Below are positions 1 through 9,566 of a stretch of DNA of 64,000 bases, piece by piece. Source of the stretch: G025836975 sp048751585 (GTDB taxonomy: Bacteria; Pseudomonadota; Gammaproteobacteria; Burkholderiales; Burkholderiaceae_B); NCBI RefSeq assembly GCF_048751585.1, contig NZ_JAZHOB010000001.1, positions 186,001 through 250,000 on the forward strand, written 5' to 3'. Under the pieces are notes generated by a model. It had not been told where the DNA came from. It searched no databases and saw only the letters and a list, made by a program, of their open reading frames with translations. A program made the position numbers and the translations under genes. Position 1 is the first letter of the stretch. Each line of letters begins with the position of its first letter.

Positions 1-857
1 TGTTCGAACACCGGCGAAAAGCGCGCCACCATGAAGATGCCCGCGGTCACCATGGTTGCCGCGTGAATCAGGGCGGAAATGGGCGTCGGGCCTTCCATGG
101 AGTCGGGCAGCCAGGTATGCAGCGGAACCTGCGCCGATTTACCCATGGCGCCCACGAACAGCGAAATGCATGCCACCGTCAGCAACTGCCAGTCGGTGCC
201 CGGGAAAGCCGTGGCGGCCAGCTTGTCGCTTTGCGCGAAAACGTCGCCATAATGCATGCTGCCGGTGTAGGCGAACAGCAGGCCTATGCCCAGGATGAAG
301 CCGAAGTCGCCCACGCGATTGACCAGGAAGGCCTTCATGTTGGCGAAAATGGCGGTCGGACGCGTATACCAGAAACCGATCAGCAGATAGGACACCAGGC
401 CCACCGCTTCCCAGCCGAAGAACAGCTGCACCATGTTGTTGGACATGACCAGCATCAGCATGGAGAACGTGAACAGCGAAATGTAGGCGAAGAAGCGCTG
501 GTAGCCGGGGTCGTCCGCCATATAGCCTATGGTGTAGATATGCACCATCAGCGATACCGACGTCACCACCACCATCATCAGCGCCGACAGCGGATCGATC
601 AGGAAGCCCAGTTCCAGCGGCGTCGTGCCGATGACGCTCCAGGTATACAGCGTGCCGTCGTAGGTGTGGCCGTCCAGCACCTGGAACAGCACCATGACCG
701 AGCCGATGAAGGAAACCAGCACGCAGGCGATGGTCACCAGGTGCGAACCGCGGCGGCCGACGAAGCGGCCCAGGAAGCCGGTGCCGAACAGGCCGGCCAG
801 TATGGCCCCGGCCAGCGGCGCCAATGCAATCAATAGGTAAAGACTGGGTGAATTCAT
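1..857 (-). CDS. nuoL: NADH-quinone oxidoreductase subunit L (partial)
   Basis: This is the N-terminal 285 codons of NuoL, the large antiporter-like proton-pumping subunit of respiratory complex I in the inner membrane. The gene runs off the left edge of the window. Its start ATG is at 857-855 and lies 16 bases after the nuoK stop, in the same operon. The translation is highly hydrophobic. It contains the family motif FFGWEAVGLVSYLLIGFW, including the glutamate associated with proton translocation, followed by the N-x-x-K-A-F-x-x-N-R-x-G-D segment. I see no frameshift in the visible part. The rest of the gene and probably nuoM and nuoN lie outside the window. Confidence 0.95.
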   Translation of the reverse strand, partial: MNSPSLYLLIALAPLAGAILAGLFGTGFLGRFVGRRGSHLVTIACVLVSFIGSVMVLFQVLDGHTYDGTLYTWSVIGTTPLELGFLIDPLSALMMVVVTSVSLMVHIYTIGYMADDPGYQRFFAYISLFTFSMLMLVMSNNMVQLFFGWEAVGLVSYLLIGFWYTRPTAIFANMKAFLVNRVGDFGFILGIGLLFAYTGSMHYGDVFAQSDKLAATAFPGTDWQLLTVACISLFVGAMGKSAQVPLHTWLPDSMEGPTPISALIHAATMVTAGIFMVARFSPVFE

Positions 858-873
858 AGTATGTGCAATCCCA

Positions 874-1182
874 TCAACCCTTAAGCTGGTCAAGTTCTTC
901 AACGTTGATCGTATTCAGGTTGCGGAACAGCAACACCAAAATCGCCAGGCCGATTGCGGCTTCAGCCGCGGCCACCGTCAAGATAAAAAAGACGAAGACC
1001 TGTCCGGCGGTATCGCCGAACCATGTTGAAAACGCCACGAAATTCATATTGGCCGCCAGCAGCATCAATTCGATGGACATCAGCAAGATGATCAGGTTGC
1101 GGCGGTTCAGGAAGAAGCCGAAGATACCGATGGCGAACAGAATGGCGCCCAGTATCAGGTAATGAGCAAGAGTCAGTGTCAT
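874..1182 (-). CDS. nuoK: NADH-quinone oxidoreductase subunit K
   Basis: NuoK is a small membrane subunit of complex I that carries two conserved membrane-buried glutamates of the proton pathway. The 102-residue product has the usual length and three hydrophobic helices. Acidic residues E38 (in MSIELML) and E73 (in AAAEAAIG) sit where the family has its conserved pair. The start ATG overlaps the nuoJ stop by four bases (ATGA), which implies translational coupling. NuoL follows. Confidence 0.96.
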   Translation of the reverse strand: MTLTLAHYLILGAILFAIGIFGFFLNRRNLIILLMSIELMLLAANMNFVAFSTWFGDTAGQVFVFFILTVAAAEAAIGLAILVLLFRNLNTINVEELDQLKG

Positions 1183-1820
1183 TTGGAGTCCCCTTGGGCT
1201 TGTTCTGCATCGGGCGCCGCCGTGGGCGCTTCAGTCTGCGAGGCGATGCTGACCAGGCGCACGCGATCCTTGGCCTGAACCTTGACTTGGTCGGAGGGCC
1301 GGTTGCGCTTGACGTCGCTGCGTTTGCGCAAGGTAAGCGCGATGGCCGCGATCATGCCGACCAGCAGTATCACTCCGCCCACCTGCACGGCGAACACGTA
1401 ATCTGTGTACATCGCCACGCCCAGGGCATGGGTATTGTCGTAGTCGTCGGCGATCGGCGCCGCGGGACCGGCGCCCAGCCAGGTCTTGGCCAGCACGAAG
1501 GCCATTTCCAGCACCATGATCAAGCCGATGACCATGCCCAGAGGCAGATAGGTCTTGAGCCCCGAACGCAGGGTTTCCATGCGCACATCCAGCATCATGA
1601 CCACGAACAGGAACAGCACCATGACCGCGCCCACATACACCAGCACAAGCAGCAGGGACAGGAACTCGGCGCCCAGCAGCATCCATATCATGGAGGCGGT
1701 AAAGAAGGTCAGGATCAGATGCAGCACACCGGTGACGGGGCTGGTGGCGGTGATGACGCGAAACGCGGCCACGACCAGCACCAGCGACAGCAGATAAAAC
1801 AGGACGGTAGAAAAAATCAT
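1179..1820 (-). CDS. nuoJ: NADH-quinone oxidoreductase subunit J
   Basis: NuoJ is an integral membrane subunit of complex I next to NuoK and NuoA. I chose the ATG at 1820, giving 213 residues beginning MIFSTVLFYLL. The open frame extends further upstream only by running antisense-like through nuoI sequence in another frame. About five hydrophobic segments are followed by a polar C-terminal tail rich in Lys/Arg and then Ala/Glu. The family segment VYVGAVMVLFLFVVMMLDVR is present. The gene lies 16 bases after nuoI and overlaps nuoK by four bases. Confidence 0.96.
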   Translation of the reverse strand: MIFSTVLFYLLSLVLVVAAFRVITATSPVTGVLHLILTFFTASMIWMLLGAEFLSLLLVLVYVGAVMVLFLFVVMMLDVRMETLRSGLKTYLPLGMVIGLIMVLEMAFVLAKTWLGAGPAAPIADDYDNTHALGVAMYTDYVFAVQVGGVILLVGMIAAIALTLRKRSDVKRNRPSDQVKVQAKDRVRLVSIASQTEAPTAAPDAEQAQGDSK

Positions 1821-1836
1821 AGGTGTCGGTCCGGCA

Positions 1837-2325
1837 TCAACGATAAGGGGCGTCTTCGGCGCGACGGCGTGCGATTTCAGGCTCGTAGCGATCGCCGATG
1901 GCAAGCAGCATGTCTTTGGTGTAGTACAGGTCGCCGCGCTTTTCTCCGTGGTACTCGGAAATATGCGTCTCGACGATGGAGTCCACCGGGCAGCTTTCTT
2001 CACAGAAGCCGCAGAAAATGCATTTGGCCAGGTCGATGTCGTAGCGCGTGGTACGGCGTGTGCCGTCATCGCGCTCTTCGGACTCGATGCTGATGGCCAG
2101 CGCGGGACAAACCGCCTCGCACAATTTGCAGGCGATGCAGCGCTCTTCGCCATTGGGATAGCGGCGCAGCGCGTGCAGGCCGCGGAACCGCGGCGAGGCG
2201 GGGGTTTTTTCCTGAGGGTAGCGCAAGGTGACCTTGCGCTTGAAGAAGTACTTGCCGGTCAGGCGCATGCCCTTCAACATCTCGGACAGCATCAAGCTGC
2301 CGAAGAAATCCTTAATAGCTTCCAT
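1837..2325 (-). CDS. nuoI: NADH-quinone oxidoreductase subunit I (two 4Fe-4S clusters)
   Basis: NuoI carries the two tetranuclear clusters (N6a/N6b) that pass electrons along the peripheral arm of complex I towards NuoB. The 162-residue protein has two C-x2-C-x2-C-x3-C-P motifs, at C63/C66/C69/C73 and C102/C105/C108/C112. An amphipathic N-terminal stretch is typical of the family. It lies between nuoH and nuoJ in the standard bacterial order. Confidence 0.97.
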   Translation of the reverse strand: MEAIKDFFGSLMLSEMLKGMRLTGKYFFKRKVTLRYPQEKTPASPRFRGLHALRRYPNGEERCIACKLCEAVCPALAISIESEERDDGTRRTTRYDIDLAKCIFCGFCEESCPVDSIVETHISEYHGEKRGDLYYTKDMLLAIGDRYEPEIARRRAEDAPYR

Positions 2326-2342
2326 AATCTAGCCCCTGTGTC

Positions 2343-3416
2343 CTATTGCCAAATATTCCAGGGCGTTTGCATCCAGATCGCCACCACCAGCAACCAGATG
2401 CCGGTCAGCGGAATGAATACCTTCCAGCCCAGGCGCATAATCTGGTCGTAGCGGTAGCGCGGGAACGTCGCACGGAACCACACAAACATCGAAACCACAA
2501 AAAATGTCTTGATACCCAGCCACAGCCAGCCCGGAATCCAGGTCAGCGGCGCGATTTCCAGGGGAGGCATCCAGCCGCCCAGGAACATGATGGACGCCAG
2601 CGCCGACAACAGAATCATGTTGGCGTATTCGCCCAGGAAGAACAGCGCAAAGCCCATGCCGGAATATTCCACCATGTGCCCCGCCACGATCTCCGATTCG
2701 CCTTCGACCACGTCGAAGGGGTGGCGGTTGGTTTCAGCCACGGCCGACACCACGTAGATGACGAAAAGCGGCAGCAGCGGCAGCCAGTTCCAGGACATGA
2801 AATTGATGCCCTTGTCGGCGAACCAGCCGGCGCCCTGGCCGTTGACGATGCCGCTGAGGTTCAGCGTGCCCGATACCAGCAGCACAGTCACCAGCACGAA
2901 GCCGATGGCCAGTTCGTAGGACACCATCTGCGCGGCGGCGCGCAGCGCGCCCAGGAAGGCATACTTGGAGTTCGATGCCCAGCCCGCGACGATCACGCCA
3001 TAAACGCCTATGGACGTAATGGCCATGATGAACAGCAGGCCGGCATTGACGTCGGACAGCACGACTTCGGGACCGAAGGGAATCACGGCCCATGCCGCCA
3101 GCGCAGGCATCAGCGTCACCACGGGCGCCAGTATGTACAGCACCTTGTTGGCCTTGCTGGGAACGATGATTTCCTTGGTCAGCAGCTTGAACACGTCGGC
3201 GAAAGGCTGCAGCAGCCCGCGATAACCCACGCGGTTCGGCCCCTTGCGCACGTGCATGGCGCCTATCATCTTGCGTTCCCAATAAGTCAGGTAGGCCACG
3301 CAAAGAATGATGGGCACAGCGATGACGACGATCTTCACCAACGACCATGCGACCAGCCAGGCGGTCGGGCCGATGAGTTCGGTACCGTAGTTTTGAAGAA
3401 CTGTAAGCCACTCCAT
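2343..3416 (-). CDS. nuoH: NADH-quinone oxidoreductase subunit H
   Basis: NuoH is the membrane subunit that, with NuoB and NuoD, forms the quinone-binding chamber of complex I. The 357-residue product has about eight hydrophobic helices. It contains the conserved loop YLTYWERKMIGAMHVRKGPN and the acidic loop AETNRHPFDVVEGESEIVAG, both characteristic of NuoH/ND1. Its start codon directly follows the nuoG stop (3417). Length and motifs are normal. Confidence 0.97.
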   Translation of the reverse strand: MEWLTVLQNYGTELIGPTAWLVAWSLVKIVVIAVPIILCVAYLTYWERKMIGAMHVRKGPNRVGYRGLLQPFADVFKLLTKEIIVPSKANKVLYILAPVVTLMPALAAWAVIPFGPEVVLSDVNAGLLFIMAITSIGVYGVIVAGWASNSKYAFLGALRAAAQMVSYELAIGFVLVTVLLVSGTLNLSGIVNGQGAGWFADKGINFMSWNWLPLLPLFVIYVVSAVAETNRHPFDVVEGESEIVAGHMVEYSGMGFALFFLGEYANMILLSALASIMFLGGWMPPLEIAPLTWIPGWLWLGIKTFFVVSMFVWFRATFPRYRYDQIMRLGWKVFIPLTGIWLLVVAIWMQTPWNIWQ

Positions 3417-5744
3417 TTAGGCACGCTCCACCGTTAATTGGCCAAAGCCGCTACCCAGCGCCGCCGTTTCATTGAAGGCGGCGGCGATCCGCACGCAATC
3501 GGGTGCGACGGTATTGTCTTCCAGCGCGGGCAGGACGATCTGACCCTGCTGGCTGCTTATACGCAGCGCATCGCCCGACTGGACGCCCAGCTTGGCCAGC
3601 GTGCCGGCCGCCATGCGCGCCTTGGGCGGCCGCGAATCCGCCGTTTCCTGCAAAGGCCCGGAACGGCGCACCAGGGCATCGCTGCGATAGATGGGGACGT
3701 CGGTCACGCGTTCCAGGCCGCCCGTCGTTTTGAGCAGGCCGGGCCGGGCCTTGATCTCGTTGGACAGGCGCCCGTCCAGGCCGCCGGCCATGACGGTGTC
3801 GCGCACCGCTTCCGAGGTCTCGTAGTCAAAGCCTTGCAGCTCGAATAAATTGCCCAGCACACGCAGGACCTTCCAGGCTGGCCGTGTATCGGCAAACGGC
3901 GCGGCCACGCCCTTGAAGCTCTGGATGCGGCCTTCGGCATTCACAAATGTGCCGGAGGTTTCGGTAAAGGGCGAAATAGGCAGCATGACATCCGCCCAGT
4001 CCTGCGCGGCGGACCGGAAAGACGTAAGCGCCACCGCGAAGCCGGCTGATTTCAGCGCTTCGAGCGCGCGGGCGCCATTGTCGCTGTCCAGAGTAGGTTC
4101 GGCGTGCAGCACCAAGTAGGCTTTCAGGGGACGATCGAGCATCTGCTCGGCCGTCAGGCCGCCGCGGCCCGGCGTGGCGCCGGCCAGGTAGCCGCCCACC
4201 GTATTGGCACCCGGTGTCAGGAAGCCGAATCGGGCCTTGGCCGCCTGGGCCAGCGCCGAGGCGTTGGCGGCAATCAGGGCCGCCTGGTTCGATGCCACCG
4301 CCATATTGCCCAACAGCACGGCCACCCGTTCACCGGACAGCAGGCTGGCGGCAATCTGTTCGGCTACTACAGAAGGTTCCACTCCCGCAAAGGCCTCAGG
4401 CACGGCTTGGCCGGCGCTCTTGGCCACCGCCGCCAGCACTTCCGCCAAGGCATTGGGCAAGGCGCTGGGCGCCACCGTCATGCGGGCGGTCACCGGGAAC
4501 AGGGGGTCGTCGGCGGCCGAATCGATAAAGGATATCTGCGTCCCGTGCTTGGCCGCCTGACGCAGGCGTTGCGCCATCAGGGGATGATCCTTGCGCAGGA
4601 AGGATCCCACCACCAGCACGCGGTCAAGCTGAGCGAACTCGCCGACCGGCATGCCCAGCCAGGGCACGCCCGCCACAGCCTCGTCGAAGGCCGGATCGAT
4701 GTTGCGCAGACGGAAATCGATGTTCTCGGAACCCAGCGCCCGCATCAGCTTGGCCAGCAAGGCCAGTTCCTCGGTCGTGGCGGTATGGCTGCCGATGCCG
4801 CCAATCTGCTCGGCGCCGAATTGCTCGCGCACCGTATTGAATCCGTGCACCACGGCCTGCAAGGCGTCGGTCCAGGAGGCTTCGCGCCATTGGCCGTCCT
4901 CGCCCTTGACCATAGGATGCGCCAGCCGGTCTTCGGTATACAGGCCTTCGTAGGAGAAGCGATCGCGGTCGCTGATCCAGCATTCGTTGACGTCTTCGTT
5001 TTCGAAGGGCACCACGCGCAGCACGCGGTCCAGCTTGGCCTGCACGACCAGGTTGGAGCCCAGGCTGTCGTGGGGGCTGACCGACCGGCGCCGCGCCATT
5101 TCCCACGTACGGGCGGTGAACTTGAAAGGCTTGGACAGCAGCGCGCCCACCGGGCAGATATCGATCATATTGCCGGAGAGTTCGGATTCAACCGCCTGGC
5201 CCACGAAAGTGGTGATCTCGGAATGCTCGCCACGGTTGACCATGCCGATTTCCATGATGCCGCCGATCTCCTGGCCGAAACGGACACAGCGCGTACAGTG
5301 TATGCAGCGCTGCATGCCTTCAGTGGAAATAAGAGGCCCCATTTCCTTGGCGGCGACCACGCGTTTTTCCTCGTGGTAACGCGAAGCGGAAGCGCCATAG
5401 CCCACGGCTAGATCCTGCAATTGGCATTCGCCGCCCTGATCGCACACGGGACAATCCAGTGGGTGGTTGATCAGCAGGAATTCCATCACGCTTTTTTGGG
5501 CGGCAATGGCTTTTTCCGAACGGGTATGGACGACCATGCCGTTGGTGACCGGGGTTGCGCAGGCCGGCAGCGCCTTGGGCGCCTTTTCCACGTCGACCAG
5601 GCACATGCGGCAATTGGCCGCCACGGATAGTTTCTTGTGATAGCAGAAATGCGGTACGTAGACCCCCAGCTTGTGGGCAGCCTGGATGACCATGCTGCCT
5701 TCGGGAGCTTCTACTTTGATACCGTCGATGGTGATTTCAACCAT
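3417..5744 (-). CDS. nuoG: NADH-quinone oxidoreductase subunit G
   Basis: NuoG is the largest peripheral-arm subunit of complex I and carries a 2Fe-2S cluster and 4Fe-4S clusters. The 775-residue protein begins with a ferredoxin-like domain (CRMCLVDVEKAPKALPACATP is split by the usual spacing, then CPVCDQGGECQLQD). It continues with the CIHCTRCVRF motif and a C-terminal molybdopterin-oxidoreductase-like domain that is non-catalytic in complex I. It lies between nuoF and nuoH with a 15-base gap to nuoF. Confidence 0.96.
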   Translation of the reverse strand: MVEITIDGIKVEAPEGSMVIQAAHKLGVYVPHFCYHKKLSVAANCRMCLVDVEKAPKALPACATPVTNGMVVHTRSEKAIAAQKSVMEFLLINHPLDCPVCDQGGECQLQDLAVGYGASASRYHEEKRVVAAKEMGPLISTEGMQRCIHCTRCVRFGQEIGGIMEIGMVNRGEHSEITTFVGQAVESELSGNMIDICPVGALLSKPFKFTARTWEMARRRSVSPHDSLGSNLVVQAKLDRVLRVVPFENEDVNECWISDRDRFSYEGLYTEDRLAHPMVKGEDGQWREASWTDALQAVVHGFNTVREQFGAEQIGGIGSHTATTEELALLAKLMRALGSENIDFRLRNIDPAFDEAVAGVPWLGMPVGEFAQLDRVLVVGSFLRKDHPLMAQRLRQAAKHGTQISFIDSAADDPLFPVTARMTVAPSALPNALAEVLAAVAKSAGQAVPEAFAGVEPSVVAEQIAASLLSGERVAVLLGNMAVASNQAALIAANASALAQAAKARFGFLTPGANTVGGYLAGATPGRGGLTAEQMLDRPLKAYLVLHAEPTLDSDNGARALEALKSAGFAVALTSFRSAAQDWADVMLPISPFTETSGTFVNAEGRIQSFKGVAAPFADTRPAWKVLRVLGNLFELQGFDYETSEAVRDTVMAGGLDGRLSNEIKARPGLLKTTGGLERVTDVPIYRSDALVRRSGPLQETADSRPPKARMAAGTLAKLGVQSGDALRISSQQGQIVLPALEDNTVAPDCVRIAAAFNETAALGSGFGQLTVERA

Positions 5745-5759
5745 TAGCGTGTCCTGACC

Positions 5760-7127
5760 CTACAAATATTTAGGCACCACACAGCTTTTATGCTCGATGT
5801 GGTGTGCGAATTCGTCGCGGAAGTGCTTGATGAAGCTGCGTACCGGCATGGCGGCGGCGTCGCCCAGGGCGCAAATGGTGCGGCCCATGATGTTGTGGGC
5901 GACGGAATCCAGGACATCCAGGTCTTCAGGACGGCCCTGGCCGTTTTCGATGCGTGCCAGCATGCGGTAAAGCCAGCCTGTGCCTTCGCGGCATGGCGTG
6001 CACTGGCCGCAGCTTTCCTCGAAGTAAAAATAGGACAGGCGCAGCAGGGACTTGACCATGCAGCGGGTCTCGTCCATGACGATCACCGCGCCCGAACCCA
6101 GCATGGAACCGGCCTTGGCGATGGAATCGTAGTCCATATTGGTCTGCATCATGATGTCGGCGGGCAGCACGGGCGCGCTGGAACCGCCGGGAATCACGGC
6201 CTTGAGCTTGCGGCCGCCGCGCATGCCGCCGGCCAGCTCCAGCAGTTTGCTGAACGGGGTGCCCAGCGGAATCTCGTAGTTGCCGGGCAGCTCGACGTCG
6301 CCGGAAATGGAAAACAGCTTGGTTCCGCCGGCATTGGGCACGCCGATATCCAGGTATTCCTGCGCGCTGTGGCGGAATATCCAGGGTACGGCGGCGAACG
6401 TCTCGGTATTGTTGATGGTGGTGGGCTTGCCGTACAGGCCGAAGCTGGCGGGGAACGGCGGCTTGAAGCGCGGCTGCCCCTTCTTGCCTTCAAGCGATTC
6501 CAGCAAGGCGGTTTCTTCGCCGCAGATGTAGGCGCCGTAGCCGTGAAAGGCATGCAGCTGGAAGCTGAAGTCGGAACCCAGGATCTTGTCGCCCAGGAAA
6601 CCGGCCGCGCGAGCCTGATCCAGCGCTTCTTCGAAGCGCTCGTAGATTTCGAAGATCTCGCCGTGTATGTAGTTATAGCCTACCGTGATGCCCATGGCGT
6701 AGGCCGCGATGGCCATGCCCTCGATCACGATATGCGGATTGAAGCGCAGGATGTCGCGATCCTTGAATGTGCCCGGCTCGCCTTCGTCGGAGTTGCACAC
6801 CAGGTACTTCTGCCCCGGCAGGGTGCGCGGCATGAAGCTCCATTTCAGGCCGGTGGGGAAGCCCGCGCCACCCCGGCCGCGCAGGCTGGACGCCTTGACC
6901 TCGGCGATGACGTCCTCCGGCTTCATGCCGGTGGTCAGAATCTTGCGCAAGGCCTCGTAGCCGCCGCGCTTGACGTAGTCTTCCAACCCCCAGTTCGTGC
7001 CGTCCAGGCCCGCCACGATCTGCGGGTTGATGTGGCGATCGTGGAAAACCATGCTGGTGGCAAGATCCGGGCCGGGATTGGGCGTAAGACCTTGAGAAAA
7101 CTGATGCAATAGACCCGGCGCGTTCAT
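5760..7127 (-). CDS. nuoF: NADH-quinone oxidoreductase subunit F (NADH/FMN site)
   Basis: NuoF oxidises NADH through FMN and passes electrons to a 4Fe-4S cluster. I chose the ATG at 7127 (455 residues, MNAPGLLHQF...). It overlaps the nuoE stop by four bases, while the upstream extension only re-reads nuoE in another frame. The glycine-rich GRGGAGFPTGLKWSF element forms the nucleotide site. The cluster motif CGQCTPCREGTGW lies near the C-terminus, as in the family. Confidence 0.96.
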   Translation of the reverse strand: MNAPGLLHQFSQGLTPNPGPDLATSMVFHDRHINPQIVAGLDGTNWGLEDYVKRGGYEALRKILTTGMKPEDVIAEVKASSLRGRGGAGFPTGLKWSFMPRTLPGQKYLVCNSDEGEPGTFKDRDILRFNPHIVIEGMAIAAYAMGITVGYNYIHGEIFEIYERFEEALDQARAAGFLGDKILGSDFSFQLHAFHGYGAYICGEETALLESLEGKKGQPRFKPPFPASFGLYGKPTTINNTETFAAVPWIFRHSAQEYLDIGVPNAGGTKLFSISGDVELPGNYEIPLGTPFSKLLELAGGMRGGRKLKAVIPGGSSAPVLPADIMMQTNMDYDSIAKAGSMLGSGAVIVMDETRCMVKSLLRLSYFYFEESCGQCTPCREGTGWLYRMLARIENGQGRPEDLDVLDSVAHNIMGRTICALGDAAAMPVRSFIKHFRDEFAHHIEHKSCVVPKYL

Positions 7128-7618
7128 GCCGATTCCCCGTGCTGTTTGAGTTCCTGGATCATGGCGTCGATTTTCTCGGACGACATGCGTACACACATAT
7201 GCCTGTTGTTCATGAGCATGACCGGCGAATCGCCGCAAGCGCCCATGCATTCGCCTTCCATCAGGGTGAACAGGCCGTCGGGCGTGGTTTCGCGGAAATC
7301 GACGCCCAGCTTCTGCTTAAGGTAATCGGCCGCCTTGACGCCGTCGCGCAAGGCACAGGGCAGGTTCGTGCAGACGGTGATCTTGTAGCGGCCCACCGGA
7401 TGCGTATTGAACATGTTGTAGAAAGTGGCGACTTCCTGCACGGCGATGGGCGGCACATGCAGGTAGGCGGCGACGTCGTCGATGACTTCGGTGGACACCC
7501 ACCCCTTTTCTTCCTGGGCGATAGTCAATGCCGCCATGATGGCGGACTGTTGCTGGTCGCCGGGGAACTTGGTCAGTTCCCGGTCGATTTTCTGATAGGC
7601 TTGTTCGGAAAGCAGCAT
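7124..7618 (-). CDS. nuoE: NADH-quinone oxidoreductase subunit E
   Basis: NuoE is the thioredoxin-like 2Fe-2S subunit (cluster N1a) that caps NuoF in complex I. The product is 164 residues. Four cysteines expected to bind the cluster are visible in two pairs, CTNLPC and CMGACGD, with the usual spacing. The gene lies 35 bases after nuoD and overlaps nuoF. Confidence 0.96.
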   Translation of the reverse strand: MLLSEQAYQKIDRELTKFPGDQQQSAIMAALTIAQEEKGWVSTEVIDDVAAYLHVPPIAVQEVATFYNMFNTHPVGRYKITVCTNLPCALRDGVKAADYLKQKLGVDFRETTPDGLFTLMEGECMGACGDSPVMLMNNRHMCVRMSSEKIDAMIQELKQHGESA

Positions 7619-7653
7619 AGTTTGAATCCGGTTTTTACCTTGGCTAGCGCCGG

Positions 7654-8910
7654 TTAACGGTCGATTTCGCCAAACACAATGTCTTGCGTCCCAATGATGG
7701 TGACGGCGTCGGCAATCATGTGCCCGCGCGACATCTCATCAAGGGATTGCAGGTGCGCAAAGCCCGGCGCGCGTATCTTCATGCGATAGGGCTTGTTGGC
7801 GCCGTCCGACACCATGTAGATGCCGAACTCGCCCTTGGGATGCTCGACCGCGGCATAGGTTTCGCCGGCAGGCACGTGCATGCCTTCGGTAAAGAGCTTG
7901 AAGTGGTGGATAAGGTCTTCCATGCCCGTTTTCATGCGTTCGCGGCTGGGCGGGGCAACCTTGTGGTTGTCGACGATGACGGGACCCGGGTTGTTGCGCA
8001 GCCATTCCACGCACTGGCGAATGATGCGGTTGCTTTCGCGCATTTCGGCGATACGCACCAAATAGCGGTCATAGCAGTCGCCATTGACCCCCACGGGAAT
8101 ATCGAATTCCAGGCGGTCGTAGACCTCGTAGGGCTGCATGCGTCGCAAGTCCCACTCGATGCCCGAACCGCGCAGCATGGGGCCGGTAAAGCCCAGGGCC
8201 TTGGCGCGATCGGGACTGACCACGCCGACGTCCACCAGCCGCTGCTTCCAGATGCGGTTATCGGTCAGCAGGGTTTCGTATTCGTCGACGCAGGTGGGAA
8301 AGCGGTTGGTGAAGTCCTCGATGAAATCCAGCAGCGAGCCCGAACGCGCCTCATTCATGGCGCGCATTTCTTTTTCGCCGCGGTACTTGCTGGACTGTCC
8401 GTACTGGGGCATGGCATCGGGCAAGTCGCGGTAGACGCCGCCCGGGCGATAGTAGGCCGCGTGCATGCGCGCGCCCGACACCGCCTCGTAGCAATCCATA
8501 AGGTCTTCGCGCTCGCGGAAGGCGTACAGGAACACCGCCATGGCGCCGACGTCCAGCGCGTGCGAACCCAGCGACATAAGGTGATTGAGCAGGCGCGTGA
8601 TCTCGTCGAACATGACGCGTATGTACTGCGCGCGCAACGGCACCTTGATGCCCATCAGATTTTCGACCGCCATGACATAGGCGTGCTCGTTGCACATCAT
8701 GGACACATAGTCCAGGCGATCCATGTAAGGCAATGCCTGAAGATAGGTCTTGTGCTCGGCCAATTTTTCAGTGGCGCGGTGCAGCAGGCCGATATGCGGA
8801 TCGGCGCGCTGGATGACCTCGCCGTCCAGTTCCAGCACCAGGCGCAATACGCCGTGCGCGGCCGGATGCTGGGGCCCGAAGTTAAGTGTGTAGTTTTTGA
8901 TTTCAGCCAT
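7654..8910 (-). CDS. nuoD: NADH-quinone oxidoreductase subunit D
   Basis: NuoD is the 49-kDa-type subunit that forms the quinone-reduction site with NuoB and is related to NiFe hydrogenase large subunits. The 418-residue product has the N-terminal NFGPQHPAAHGVLRLVLELDG motif region, the HRATEKLAE element, and a C-terminal D-I-V-F-G-E-I-D-R ending. It starts three bases after the nuoC stop. NuoC and NuoD are separate genes here, not the fused form of enterics. Confidence 0.97.
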   Translation of the reverse strand: MAEIKNYTLNFGPQHPAAHGVLRLVLELDGEVIQRADPHIGLLHRATEKLAEHKTYLQALPYMDRLDYVSMMCNEHAYVMAVENLMGIKVPLRAQYIRVMFDEITRLLNHLMSLGSHALDVGAMAVFLYAFREREDLMDCYEAVSGARMHAAYYRPGGVYRDLPDAMPQYGQSSKYRGEKEMRAMNEARSGSLLDFIEDFTNRFPTCVDEYETLLTDNRIWKQRLVDVGVVSPDRAKALGFTGPMLRGSGIEWDLRRMQPYEVYDRLEFDIPVGVNGDCYDRYLVRIAEMRESNRIIRQCVEWLRNNPGPVIVDNHKVAPPSRERMKTGMEDLIHHFKLFTEGMHVPAGETYAAVEHPKGEFGIYMVSDGANKPYRMKIRAPGFAHLQSLDEMSRGHMIADAVTIIGTQDIVFGEIDR

Positions 8911-8913
8911 GTT

Positions 8914-9525
8914 CTAGCGCCCTGCTCCGTAGCCTTCTTCACGCACAACACGCGGAGTGATTTCACGCGGCTCTATGGTTACGGGCTGGTAGATAACCCG
9001 TTTCTGTTCAGTGTCGTAGCGCATTTCCACATTGCCCGACAAGGGGAAGTCTTTGCGGAAGGGATGGCCGATAAAACCGTAGTCGGTAAGTATGCGGCGT
9101 AGATCGGGGTGCCCTTCGAAGACGATGCCGTACAAGTCGAATGCCTCGCGCTCGAACCAGTTGACCGCGGGCCATACATCGACCAGGGTGGGCAGCACGG
9201 GGAATTCGTCGTTGGGCACATAAGCCCGCACTCTCAGCCGCCAGTTGTTCTTGACCGACAGCAAATGCACCACCACCGCAAAACGTTGCGGGTGCTGGCT
9301 GGGCTCGGCCACGTAGGTGGGAGCGCCCCATCCGGAGTAATCGATTCCGCACAAGTCGATGCAGGTATCGAAGCCCAGCGTTGCGTTGTCGCGCAGGGCG
9401 GTACAGGCATCGACCCAGTCCTTGGCCGGAATCTCGAGCGTAAGCTCGTTCAGGGCCAGCTTCAGTGCAGCGGATTCGCCAAACGTGGCCAGCAAGTTAG
9501 TGTGTAGCGTTTCGAGCCGAGTCAT
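8914..9525 (-). CDS. nuoC: NADH-quinone oxidoreductase subunit C
   Basis: NuoC is the 30-kDa-type peripheral subunit of complex I. The 203-residue product has the family signature W-F-E-R-E-A-F-D-L-Y-G-I-x-F-x-G-H-P-D-L-R-R-I-L-T-D-Y-G-F near the middle, followed by the H-P-F-R-K-D-F-P-L-S-G segment. It is a free-standing subunit between nuoB and nuoD. Confidence 0.97.
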   Translation of the reverse strand: MTRLETLHTNLLATFGESAALKLALNELTLEIPAKDWVDACTALRDNATLGFDTCIDLCGIDYSGWGAPTYVAEPSQHPQRFAVVVHLLSVKNNWRLRVRAYVPNDEFPVLPTLVDVWPAVNWFEREAFDLYGIVFEGHPDLRRILTDYGFIGHPFRKDFPLSGNVEMRYDTEQKRVIYQPVTIEPREITPRVVREEGYGAGR

Positions 9526-9566
9526 AGTTCAAGCAGTTCAACGTTAAGGGTGAAAGCCGAAGAGGC

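Noticed and set aside
1176..2093. Long plus-strand frames across the nuo genes (also 2346-3437, 4104-5411, 5790-7112, 7684-9102)
   Set aside because: All are complementary-strand shadows of nuo genes with clear family motifs.
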